From Porphyromonadaceae bacterium (GTDB lineage: Bacteria; Bacteroidota; Bacteroidia; Bacteroidales; CAMTPD01), in assembly GCA_003447595.1 (NCBI GenBank), contig DLYT01000090.1, positions 74,450-83,529 of the forward strand: 9,080 nt of DNA, read 5' to 3'. Shown in pieces: positions 1 through 6,992 of the stretch. How positions within the stretch are numbered: position 1 is the stretch's first letter; each line of letters opens with the position of its first letter. Under the pieces are notes generated by a model. The model did no database searches. It saw only the letters and a program-made list of their open reading frames with translations, and was not told where the DNA came from. Position numbers and translations under genes: made by a program.

Positions 1-555
1 GATCTCCTCTTTAGTCACCTGTGTAGGTACATCCTTCAAAGGGATATGCCCTGTCACCAATGCGACACGTAGGTAATCATTCATCAAGATCATCAACGAA
101 CGACGACCATTGCCAAATTCTTGCTCGAAGTATTCGGTGTGTCCCGGAAAGTGAAATCCTTCACGTTGGATGTTATGTTTGTTGATCGGTGCTGTCAGGA
201 TCACGTCGATCGCTCCACGCTGTGCGTCGTTTACCGCAGCTTGAAGGGATTGAAGAGCAGCTTCTCCTCCGGCAGGCGTTACCTTCGAAAGTTCTACTTT
301 CAGGTCTTCGTCTACACAGTTGATCAGGTTTACTCGGTTTGGACCCGCATCTTCAGCACTGTTAATGATATTTAGATTGATTGCCGGCAACTCCAACGCT
401 TTGCGGTGATAAGCAGCAATTTTAGAAGATCCATAAATTATCGGAATACATAGTTCTGATAATCGGGAATCGGAGAATGCTTTCAGGATCACTTCATACC
501 CAATTCCATTGATATCGCCATGAGTAATTCCTACCTTTATTAGATTGTTTTCCAT
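1..555 (-). CDS. pdxA: 4-hydroxythreonine-4-phosphate dehydrogenase PdxA (partial, C-terminus outside window)
   Basis: PdxA oxidises 4-phosphohydroxy-L-threonine with NAD(P), and the product feeds PdxJ to make pyridoxine 5'-phosphate in the DXP-dependent vitamin B6 pathway in the cytoplasm. The visible 185 residues begin MENNLIKVGITHGDINGIGYE. The N-terminal THGDxxGIGxE motif lies at about residues 11-21, TAPINK at 121-126 and FPGHTE at 136-141, with His139 expected to be the first divalent-metal ligand. Families of this type are about 330-365 residues, so a little over half is present. The reading frame is open to the window edge, which makes this a cut by the window rather than a broken gene. 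The ATG at 555 is the natural start because the family motif begins a few residues later. It lies 15 bases after the DUF4837 stop, so it is probably the third gene of the rlmN transcript. Identification is firm from the motifs. Confidence 0.95.
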   Translation of the reverse strand, partial: MENNLIKVGITHGDINGIGYEVILKAFSDSRLSELCIPIIYGSSKIAAYHRKALELPAINLNIINSAEDAGPNRVNLINCVDEDLKVELSKVTPAGGEAALQSLQAAVNDAQRGAIDVILTAPINKHNIQREGFHFPGHTEYFEQEFGNGRRSLMILMNDYLRVALVTGHIPLKDVPTQVTKEEI

Positions 556-570
556 ATGAACAATTGTATC

Positions 571-1614
571 TTAATTTTCAACCTCGTCACTAATTGGAAC
601 TGGCTGAGCTTCGACTGTTTCTTTATCTGATTTAAATTTCAGTGTATGCAATGCGCCTTCCAATTGTCGTACAAAGTTACGTTTTTTCTTTTCAGGTGCG
701 TATACGAATCCTTCTACTACAATTACTTGGTTGGTCGACTTATCCAAGCGTGCAATACACACGAAAGGACCACCCATTACGTCGTTGTGCATTTTCCACA
801 ATCCGCGTAGTTCGGCTGCATAGTCGCCTCTGAAGTTGAGATCTTTCATTACCGGAGGAATCAACGTTTCGGTTACCATATAAGAACCTTCTGGCCCGCC
901 CGGAATGTTTACTTTAACTACAGAGTCGCGTTTTGCGATCAAGTATTCTTGAGTAAAGGTTTTCGGATCTGTGAATGGGAATGAATAGATCAACAAATCG
1001 CGACGACCCGATCCGGCATCGTTTGAAAACCAGATAAAGTTTTCGCCTCGTTTCATTTTATTCAACTCTTGCGGAACTCTGAATTCAACTCCGAATACGT
1101 CCATTACAGTATCGTAGGCTGCTTTGCTATATCCATCTTTAAGAATGGCTTCTACGCGTTTCAGCTCGTTGTTTACAAACAAGTCTACAATGTATTGTTT
1201 CTTTTCATCAAGCAATGCTTTCATCGCTGCATCGTCTGGTGCTTGAATTTTTACGATCAATTGGTTCTTTGCCCACAAATCGCGCGAGAAAGAAACTTTT
1301 CCTTGAGAGTAACGCTCCGGATTGATCTCTACCAACACGATGTTACGAACCAGTTTCATGATTCGGTCAAAATGTTTTGGCGGAGTGTAATTGATCTTAA
1401 ATAGCGGCTCGCTTTGAGGCAAACCCGGAACATCAGCGTTAAAGACGTTGAATACTTCGTCACCGATCGGGCTTTTCCACTGAGCCTGATCCATTACAAG
1501 TACCAAATCATATGGTGCACCTGTTGAATTAACAAATACCGGCGCTCCATCTTTACATGAGGTAATCCCTACCATCATGCAGATAAACAGAATCAGAGAA
1601 CTTAGTCGTTTCAT
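571..1614 (-). CDS. DUF4837 family lipoprotein, function unknown
   Basis: This is a 347-residue predicted lipoprotein that I recognise as the Bacteroidota DUF4837 family. Its function is not known to me. The N-terminus (MKRLSSLILFICMMVGITSC) has a short basic start, a hydrophobic segment and a lipobox ITSC, with Cys20 as the lipidation site. The residues after it, Lys-Asp-Gly, carry only one acidic residue, so a surface-export signal is weak. The mature part shows family-like stretches: YDLVLVMDQAQWKSPIGDE (35-53), DVPGLPQSEPLF (61-72), VRNIVLVEINPERYS (89-103) and a GGP segment near 281. There is no enzyme motif or further membrane segment. The frame stays open upstream to 1698 inside rlmN, but the ATG at 1614 directly precedes the signal peptide and is chosen. 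It sits 19 bases after rlmN and 15 before pdxA, so it is probably co-transcribed with both. Confidence 0.88.
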   Translation of the reverse strand: MKRLSSLILFICMMVGITSCKDGAPVFVNSTGAPYDLVLVMDQAQWKSPIGDEVFNVFNADVPGLPQSEPLFKINYTPPKHFDRIMKLVRNIVLVEINPERYSQGKVSFSRDLWAKNQLIVKIQAPDDAAMKALLDEKKQYIVDLFVNNELKRVEAILKDGYSKAAYDTVMDVFGVEFRVPQELNKMKRGENFIWFSNDAGSGRRDLLIYSFPFTDPKTFTQEYLIAKRDSVVKVNIPGGPEGSYMVTETLIPPVMKDLNFRGDYAAELRGLWKMHNDVMGGPFVCIARLDKSTNQVIVVEGFVYAPEKKKRNFVRQLEGALHTLKFKSDKETVEAQPVPISDEVEN

Positions 1615-1633
1615 AGTAGATGTGTTTATATTA

Positions 1634-2677
1634 TTAGCAATTTTCCAGGCCATTTTGTTCTTGCTTTTTCGCAGTAGATAACATTCCGCATGCTGCAAAG
1701 ATGTCTTCTCCTCGTGAAGAACGAATGGTACAGATTACTCCTTTCTTTGTGAGATAGTCTCTAAATGCAGTCATATTCTTTTCGTTTGAGCTCTGCAAAT
1801 CTACATTTGGGATTGCATGGAAACGAATCAAATTTACACGACAATGCAGTCCTTCGACCAACTGGCGCAATGCTTCGGCATGACGCAAGGTATCGTTAAA
1901 ACCTTCAAACATGATGTATTCGAACGAAACGCGACGTTGGTGTTCAAAGTCGTATTGCTTGATCAAATCAATCACTTCTTTTACCGGAAATGGTTTCTCC
2001 ACTGGCATGATCGACAAACGCTCTACAGGGAATGGCGAGTGCAAACTGACTGCCAAGTGGCATGAGCTTTCTTCCAAGAATCGTTTCAACCCTTTCATCA
2101 CACCAATGGTAGATACGGTGATTCGTTTCGGACTCCAAGCATAACCATAATCGGCAGTTAGGATTTCAAGAACCTTAAACAAATGCTCCACATTGTCAAG
2201 AGGCTCGCCCATTCCCATGAATACAAGGTTGGTAAGTTGAGCCGACTCCGGAATCGACTGAATTTGATTCAAGATTTCGTTGGCTGTAAGGTTTGCGGTA
2301 AAGCCTTGCTTACCGGTCATACAAAACAGACAGTTCATCTTACATCCTACTTGCGAAGATACGCACAACGTTGCACGCTCTTTATCTGGAATGTAAACCG
2401 ATTCGATATAGTTATTTGAAGGTGTTTGAAAAAGGTATTTGATTGTTCCATCTACAGATTTCACAAATTCGGAAGGAGGCACAGCTCCTACTTCGTATGC
2501 TTCGCTTAGAAGAGTTCGTTTGGCTACGGCAATGTTTGTCATCTGATCAATGGAAACAACGCGCTTTTTATACAGCCAGTCTGCAATTTGCTTTGCAGCA
2601 AAGCCCGGCAATCCTACTTCCTGAACTACTTGTTTTAACTCGTCCAGGGTCATTCCCAATAATTTTTTCTTTGCCAT
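1634..2677 (-). CDS. rlmN: Dual-specificity 23S rRNA (A2503-C2) / tRNA (A37-C2) methyltransferase RlmN
   Basis: RlmN is a radical-SAM enzyme that methylates C2 of A2503 in 23S rRNA and of A37 in a subset of tRNAs, through a methyl-cysteine intermediate. The 347-residue length is normal. The [4Fe-4S] motif CxxxCxxC is at Cys112, Cys116 and Cys119 (GCKMNCLFCMTG). The upstream TLCVSSQVG cysteine (Cys105) corresponds to the resolving cysteine (E. coli C118), and Cys330 in FAACGML to the methyl-carrying cysteine (E. coli C355). Other family blocks are LVFMGMGEPLDN (about 150-161), the SPKRITVSTIG stretch and RGEDIFAACG. The presence of both catalytic cysteines supports RlmN; Cfr is a close relative, but this chromosomal context and sequence favour RlmN. 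The ATG at 2677 follows a promoter-like region at 2703-2734. It is the first gene of the rlmN-DUF4837-pdxA cluster. Confidence 0.97.
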   Translation of the reverse strand: MAKKKLLGMTLDELKQVVQEVGLPGFAAKQIADWLYKKRVVSIDQMTNIAVAKRTLLSEAYEVGAVPPSEFVKSVDGTIKYLFQTPSNNYIESVYIPDKERATLCVSSQVGCKMNCLFCMTGKQGFTANLTANEILNQIQSIPESAQLTNLVFMGMGEPLDNVEHLFKVLEILTADYGYAWSPKRITVSTIGVMKGLKRFLEESSCHLAVSLHSPFPVERLSIMPVEKPFPVKEVIDLIKQYDFEHQRRVSFEYIMFEGFNDTLRHAEALRQLVEGLHCRVNLIRFHAIPNVDLQSSNEKNMTAFRDYLTKKGVICTIRSSRGEDIFAACGMLSTAKKQEQNGLENC

Positions 2678-2702
2678 ACTTCTATTGTTCGTAAGTTAGA
2701 AT

Positions 2703-2734
2703 GCAAACTTACACAAATTTACGTGATTAAGAAA
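2703..2734 (-). promoter_or_regulatory. Candidate Bacteroides-type promoter for rlmN-DUF4837-pdxA
   Basis: Read on the minus strand, the -7 element TAAGTTTGC (2711-2703) matches TAnnTTTGY fully. It is preceded, after exactly 19 bases, by TTTC (2734-2731), a 3-of-4 match to the -33 TTTG. This would place the start of transcription near 2697, roughly 20 bases before the rlmN ATG. A second -7-like element, TAAATTTGT (2721-2713), lies 10 bases further upstream but has no TTTG at the right distance. Motif match only; no experimental support. Confidence 0.65.
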
Positions 2735-2767
2735 CACTAGTTTTGTTACTATAAATTCGAAGATAAT

Positions 2768-2802
2768 AAAAAAAGGTCATTCCGATAATCGAAATGACCT
2801 TT
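2768..2802 (-). terminator. Rho-independent terminator after the PPIase gene
   Basis: A near-perfect 31-base palindrome (2772-2802) has arms AAAGGTCATT and AATGACCTTT. The centre is nearly self-complementary, with one C/A mismatch and CGAT facing ATCG. On the minus strand the stem runs into a seven-T tract (2774-2768). It starts 24 bases after the stop codon at 2826 and separates the chaperone gene from the rlmN promoter. Because the hairpin is so symmetrical it could also stop plus-strand readthrough, though its T tract on that side is interrupted (TTTCTTTG). Confidence 0.9.
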
Positions 2803-2825
2803 CTTTGTTATTTATCTACGAGTGA

Positions 2826-4967
2826 TTAATAGAAACGTACTCTATTATCTTCGATTTCTGCATTGTTAATAAGCTCTTGAACAGCTTGGAAGCTCAAACG
2901 ATATGCATTCGATGCATTCAATGTTGCTTTTTCTGCTGCTGCGTCATAAGGTTGAGCATCTTTGTTTACAGCTGTGATTTTTACCACATATACACCGTTG
3001 TTTCCTGCAATCGGAGCAGATAGTTTACCTTGTGTAGCACCTGCAACTGCTGCATTGATCTTTGGTTCGAAACCGATGTTTGTAATACGGCGTGTATCGA
3101 ATCCTACAAATTTAACGCTGTCTACTTTAGATCCCATTGCGTTTGCATATTGATCTAGAGAAGTGCAGCTTTTCTTTGCAAGTTCTGCGATGATCATCTC
3201 ACCTTTTTTCTGAGCTACAAGTTCTGCTTTAAGCATTGGAGCTACAGATTTAACCGGCTTGTATCCTTCTTTTACTTTACCTTCTACAATAGCAACGATG
3301 AATTGGTTGTCTGCTTCGAAGATTTCTGATACAGTACCTTTGTCTGCACCAAATGCCCAACGAATTACTTGACGTGAGTTTTTAGCTGCACCCAATGTTT
3401 GATCAGCACCTGTAACAGGAACGTTCTTCATAAATGTGTAACCTGCTTCAGAAGCAGCGCCTTCCATTTTGTCTGAACTACCGTTCTTAGCAACAAATTG
3501 ATTCAAGTCGTTGTAAAGACCGCTGTATGTACGAGAACTTGGAGAAACAGTCATTTGAACGTTCGCAACTTTATATTTGTCTACGTTTGCTGTTTTCTTT
3601 GTTACCTTCAAAAGGTGAGTACCATACATTGTTTTCATATCAACAACTTCATTAAGCGGAGCGTTGAAGATCGCGTTTTTGAAGTTGTTATCTACAGCTT
3701 GCAAAGCACCTGCTTCAGTAAACCAACCAAGTTCACCTCCGTTTTGAGCTGCACCATCTGCAGAATATTGTTTTGCGATATCAGCAAAGTTTGCGCCACC
3801 TTTCAACACTGTTTTCAAGCTGTCGGCCAATTGAGCTGCACGCTTCTCATCACCCATATTAGGGATCAAGATTTGGCTTACCATTACTGAGTCTGGCGCA
3901 GAAACTTTAGATACAAGCTTAAACATCTTGTATGTATTGTTTTCAAATACCGGACCATAAGTATCTCCTTCGTTAGCATTTTGAACGAAGTTTTTCATTT
4001 CAGCATCCATAGATCCACCTGCAAGGTATGCATCAAGGAAAGGAATATCTGAATTATCATTTACAACATCTGCAACGTCTGCTGCACCTGCTGCTGTAAG
4101 TTCTGTTTTTACGCTTTCCATATCAGAGCTAACTTTATCAAAGTCTTCCTGACTTGGCACGATATCTACAGCGATATAACTAACCACTCTACCTTCAGCT
4201 TGTTTGAAAGCTTCTTTGCGTTGGTTGTATAGTTTTTCAATTTCAGCATCTGTTACAACTACAGAAGAATCTGCGATTGTAGAATAAGATTGCATTACAT
4301 AAGCAATATCAGCATTGTTTGAAGAAGCTTCGAATGCATCCAAAGCATCGATATTGTTTGCTGAAACTGCTTTCGACAATAATGTTGCAAACTTCTCTTC
4401 CAAACGTTGTTGTTTCATGTTCTTTTCCCAAAACAACCAGAAGTCTTTTGCTTGTTGTAGTTGAGCAGCTTGCTCACCAGACACAGCTGAAGCATCATCA
4501 TTGATTGCTTTCAAGAAGTTCAACAGTTGAGTTTTATCAAAAGCACCAGTTTGTGGATTCTTGAACATTCCCATTTGTTGAATAACTGGAGAAATGTTGT
4601 TACCTTGAACCATATCAAATAGTTCTTCCGGTGTAACTTCCATTCCTAGTTTTGAAGTTTCCTCACCCAATACGATTTCACGTACCATTGTATCAAAAAC
4701 AGTTTGACGGATTTGAGAAGCATACTCTTCCGGAATGTTTGTCATGCCGGTTTGAGATTTATACATCTCTGTCATCTCATCTACCTTCTTTTGATATTCC
4801 TGAATGTTAACGGGAATTCCTTCGATCACGGCGATCTTTTCCTGTGAGTGTCTCCAGTAAGCCGTTCCAGAGTTTAGAAAGTCTCCAATAATAAAGGCGA
4901 ACAATGCTAAACCTACAACGATTACCAGTAATCCTGCCTTGCTTCTAATTTTCTCAAGCGTTGCCAT
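2826..4967 (-). CDS. Membrane-anchored PpiD/SurA-like peptidyl-prolyl isomerase (periplasmic folding chaperone)
   Basis: This 713-residue protein has the Bacteroidota PpiD-like architecture. A short cytoplasmic N-terminus (MATLEKIRSKAG) is followed by one membrane anchor (about 12-31), a SurA_N-like chaperone region (about 45-250), a parvulin (PPIC/rotamase) domain (about 358-458) and a long C-terminal helical/PPIase-like region ending NRVRFY, a tail I associate with this family. It would fold or escort proteins in transit to the outer membrane from the periplasmic face of the inner membrane. Rotamase landmarks are QILIPN, SADGAAQNGGELGWF (402-416) and YGTHLLKV (448-455). The usual histidine at the start of the domain (SHIL in canonical parvulins) is Gln365 here, while His451 is kept, so catalytic activity is uncertain. 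The gene has its own candidate promoter upstream and a strong terminator downstream, suggesting an independent or semi-independent unit next to envelope genes. The symbol ppiD is not assigned because orthology to the E. coli gene is not certain. Confidence 0.92.
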   Translation of the reverse strand: MATLEKIRSKAGLLVIVVGLALFAFIIGDFLNSGTAYWRHSQEKIAVIEGIPVNIQEYQKKVDEMTEMYKSQTGMTNIPEEYASQIRQTVFDTMVREIVLGEETSKLGMEVTPEELFDMVQGNNISPVIQQMGMFKNPQTGAFDKTQLLNFLKAINDDASAVSGEQAAQLQQAKDFWLFWEKNMKQQRLEEKFATLLSKAVSANNIDALDAFEASSNNADIAYVMQSYSTIADSSVVVTDAEIEKLYNQRKEAFKQAEGRVVSYIAVDIVPSQEDFDKVSSDMESVKTELTAAGAADVADVVNDNSDIPFLDAYLAGGSMDAEMKNFVQNANEGDTYGPVFENNTYKMFKLVSKVSAPDSVMVSQILIPNMGDEKRAAQLADSLKTVLKGGANFADIAKQYSADGAAQNGGELGWFTEAGALQAVDNNFKNAIFNAPLNEVVDMKTMYGTHLLKVTKKTANVDKYKVANVQMTVSPSSRTYSGLYNDLNQFVAKNGSSDKMEGAASEAGYTFMKNVPVTGADQTLGAAKNSRQVIRWAFGADKGTVSEIFEADNQFIVAIVEGKVKEGYKPVKSVAPMLKAELVAQKKGEMIIAELAKKSCTSLDQYANAMGSKVDSVKFVGFDTRRITNIGFEPKINAAVAGATQGKLSAPIAGNNGVYVVKITAVNKDAQPYDAAAEKATLNASNAYRLSFQAVQELINNAEIEDNRVRFY

Positions 4968-5014
4968 CTATCTTTATCGTTTTTTTAAGTTTATATTTTT
5001 TCAATTATATCGCA

Positions 5015-5022
5015 CGAAGATA
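5015..5022 (-). promoter_or_regulatory. Candidate -7 element upstream of the PPIase gene
   Basis: On the minus strand TATCTTCG (5022-5015) matches TAnnTTTG at seven of eight positions in the 98-base gap before the PPIase start. It predicts a leader of about 40 bases. There is no clear TTTG at the -33 position, only a T-rich region about 17-20 bases upstream, so the call is tentative. The gap (4968-5065) is otherwise very A/T-rich and shows no other structure apart from the possible terminator at its far end. Confidence 0.45.
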
Positions 5023-5054
5023 CAAACAAAAGAACATTAAACACTATTTTAGAG

Positions 5055-5088
5055 AAAAAAAATCGCTACTCCTCTAGTTTGAGTCGCA
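5055..5088 (-). terminator. Possible weak terminator overlapping the 3' end of the CorC-type gene
   Basis: Reading the minus strand, TGCGACTC (5088-5081) can pair imperfectly with GAGTAGCG (5071-5064), leaving one G/A mismatch and one G/U pair around a nine-base loop. An eight-T tract follows (5062-5055). The stem includes the last codons and stop of the upstream gene. It is far weaker than the terminator at 2768-2802 and may be partial or fortuitous. Confidence 0.35.
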
Positions 5089-6319
5089 CCAATTCGATCT
5101 TCGTAGAGGTAACGTTCAATATTTTAAAAGTGTATTTATCAATCTTAAGGGTCTCATTCAATTTTGGGAAACGTTGACAAACATGAAGAATCCAGCCTGC
5201 TAATGTTAAATATTCATCAGACTCAGGCAACGACAATCCAAACTTTTCGTTAACCGTACTTATCTCTAAACGTCCTGATAATACAAATTCTGTTTCGGAA
5301 ATACGTTTTGCAACCAATGATTTTACATCGTGCTCGTCTTCAATATCTCCAAAAATCTCTTCAACTAAGTCCTCCAACGTTACAATACCGGATGTTCCTC
5401 CAAACTCATCAACAACAACGGCTATACTTTTTTTAGTCTGCATCAACACTTTCATCAACTTGTTTGCAGCCATTGTTTCAGGCACAAGTGAAATGGTATT
5501 GATTTGCTTGGTCCAATCGTCTGGTTTATTAAATAATTCGGAAGAGTGAATATAACCTACAATGTCATCTACACTATTTTTATATACCAATATCTTTGAC
5601 AATCCTGTCTCTATAAACTTCGCACGTAGATCGTCCGAACTTGCACTTAATTCACAAGCTACAATTTCGTTACGAGGAATCATGCAGTCGCGAAGTCTTA
5701 CGCTAGAGAAATCAAGTGCATTTTGGAAAATCTTTACCTCCGTATCCATCTCTGATGATTCGGAAGAGTCGTCAATACTTTGCTGTATGAAATAATCCAA
5801 ATCAACTTTTCCAAGTACACGGGTATTTGCCCCGTCTTTTTTCAAACCCAAAACCCTCAATATAAGTTGTGAGATAAACGAGGTAAAGATTGAGATCGGA
5901 TAAAGTACGATGTAGAATGCAAATAAAGGTATCGCAAAGATATTTAAGGCCATATTCGGATTGATCTTAAATATTGTTTTGGGAATAAACTCTCCGGCAA
6001 ACAGAATCAACAACGTCGATAAAATAGTCTGAATCAAAACAACGATTGCCTCTTGATGTACAACCAGTTTTATCATCGGCTCCAAAAGTAAAGCCATCTG
6101 CAAACCATATACAACCAAGGCGATATTATTCCCAACCAACATTGTCGAAATGAATTGATTCGGATTTTTGAGAAAGATATCAATAATCGCTCCTGATATT
6201 CCGTTTTTCTTTTCAATTTCGACTCTTAGTTTATTAGCCGAAACAAACGCAATTTCCATTCCTGAAAAGAAAGCTGAAAAAGCCAAACTAACCAGAACGT
6301 ATGTAATCGTTGTGCTCAT
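5066..6319 (-). CDS. CorC/HlyC (CNNM-like) family membrane protein with DUF21, CBS pair and CorC_HlyC domains
   Basis: The 417 residues show the standard order. First is a DUF21/CNNM transmembrane domain (about 1-165) with SGMEIAFVSANK (19-30), NPNQFISTMLVGNNIALV and AGEFIPKTIF (108-117). A cytoplasmic CBS pair follows (about 208-325), including MIPRNEIVACE and the hallmark VVVDEFGGTSGIVTLEDLVE (301-320). Last is a CorC_HlyC domain (about 335-415). Relatives are linked to magnesium/cation efflux or homeostasis with regulation by nucleotide or Mg binding at the CBS pair; the old name 'hemolysin' is misleading. The flavobacterial gliding protein GldE has the same architecture, but no gld genes are seen here, so that name is not applied. 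The start lies 2 bases after the lptC stop, implying translational coupling in the envelope operon. The substrate cannot be read from the sequence. Confidence 0.93.
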   Translation of the reverse strand: MSTTITYVLVSLAFSAFFSGMEIAFVSANKLRVEIEKKNGISGAIIDIFLKNPNQFISTMLVGNNIALVVYGLQMALLLEPMIKLVVHQEAIVVLIQTILSTLLILFAGEFIPKTIFKINPNMALNIFAIPLFAFYIVLYPISIFTSFISQLILRVLGLKKDGANTRVLGKVDLDYFIQQSIDDSSESSEMDTEVKIFQNALDFSSVRLRDCMIPRNEIVACELSASSDDLRAKFIETGLSKILVYKNSVDDIVGYIHSSELFNKPDDWTKQINTISLVPETMAANKLMKVLMQTKKSIAVVVDEFGGTSGIVTLEDLVEEIFGDIEDEHDVKSLVAKRISETEFVLSGRLEISTVNEKFGLSLPESDEYLTLAGWILHVCQRFPKLNETLKIDKYTFKILNVTSTKIELVRLKLEE

Positions 6320-6321
6320 AA

Positions 6322-6984
6322 CTATTTTTTAATCGAATCTGTCTTTATTGCTACAGAGTCTGCGGTTTCATTTGCAGTAGCTGTTGTATCATTTTTTGTT
6401 TCACTTACGATAAACTCACCAGCCGCAGAAAGGATATGGTAATCGGTCATCGCCATATTCGACTCAAAACCAACACCCGTGGTTATACTTCCATCCTTTT
6501 GCTCGATACGAATATGCTTTGTTGATGAGACTTTATCATTTCGTTCATCTAGATACAACTCCTGACTATCAAATTTTGTTCCGTCCACATTTTCAATATG
6601 CACATTACCAACCAGCTCCCATAATCTTTTCTTATCAAAATAAGTTACGGTATCAGCCACAACAGTTGCTTCAACATTAAACAATGTATCAAACTTTTCA
6701 AGATAGGCTCCCTTAGGAAAATACCAATATGGCTCGGTTGCACGCGAATACATCAACCACTCGGGTGCAGTCAAACGATAACGGGTATAGCCAGAATCTG
6801 AAATAAGAGACGTTGCATCTGTTGTGCGCATCATATAAATGGAATCCGGATTCAATACAGAAGGAAGCACTTCGGTCTTCTCCTTTCCACACCCTATGAA
6901 AAAGAGAAGCATAACAACCACACTAAGTGCGGTTGTTATGCTCTTTTTATTTCTCGTATTTTCGTGAATACGCTTATTTGTCAT
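6322..6984 (-). CDS. lptC: LPS export ABC transporter periplasmic protein LptC (lipoprotein type)
   Basis: LptC links the inner-membrane LptBFG transporter to the periplasmic LptA bridge that carries lipopolysaccharide to the outer membrane. The 220-residue product starts MTNKRIHENTRNKKS, followed by a hydrophobic stretch (about 16-31) and a lipobox-like FIGC with Cys32, so it is probably a lipoprotein rather than a bitopic protein as in E. coli. The mature part matches the LptC beta-jellyroll: SGYTRYRLTAPEW (64-76), YWYFPKGAYLEKFD (86-99), ADTVTYFDKKRLWELVGNV (110-128), then SQELYLDE and GVGFESN. The tail from about 195 is Thr/Ala/Asp-rich and probably disordered. The frame is open upstream to 7023 within the TPR gene, but the ATG at 6984, 8 bases after the TPR stop, gives a sensible signal peptide. 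A strong hairpin lies within codons 15-26. Confidence 0.9.
   Translation of the reverse strand: MTNKRIHENTRNKKSITTALSVVVMLLFFIGCGKEKTEVLPSVLNPDSIYMMRTTDATSLISDSGYTRYRLTAPEWLMYSRATEPYWYFPKGAYLEKFDTLFNVEATVVADTVTYFDKKRLWELVGNVHIENVDGTKFDSQELYLDERNDKVSSTKHIRIEQKDGSITTGVGFESNMAMTDYHILSAAGEFIVSETKNDTTATANETADSVAIKTDSIKK
6908..6942 (-). repeat. Inverted repeat / hairpin inside lptC signal-peptide codons
   Basis: Perfect 12-base arms AGCATAACAACC (6908-6919) and GGTTGTTATGCT (6931-6942) flank an 11-base centre that adds three more pairs (CAC with GTG) around a TAA loop after one mismatch. Beyond the stem there is a five-T tract on the plus strand (6944-6948) and, on the minus (coding) strand, TCTCTTTTTC (6907-6898). 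It therefore resembles a bidirectional terminator, but it is fully within the lptC reading frame. Confidence 0.8.
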
Positions 6985-6992
6985 ATCAAATA

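Noticed and set aside
1615..1698. In-frame upstream extension of the DUF4837 gene (28 residues) overlapping the 3' end of rlmN
   Set aside because: The extension is hydrophilic and precedes a clean lipoprotein signal peptide that begins at the ATG at 1614. Adding it would bury the signal.
3498..3890. A 130-codon plus-strand open frame opposite the PPIase gene
   Set aside because: It is antisense to a conserved rotamase region, its composition is that of a shadow, and it has no promoter or start context.
5066..6319. Naming the DUF21-CBS protein GldE (gliding motility)
   Set aside because: The architecture is shared with all CorC/HlyC proteins, and no gldD or other gliding genes are visible nearby.
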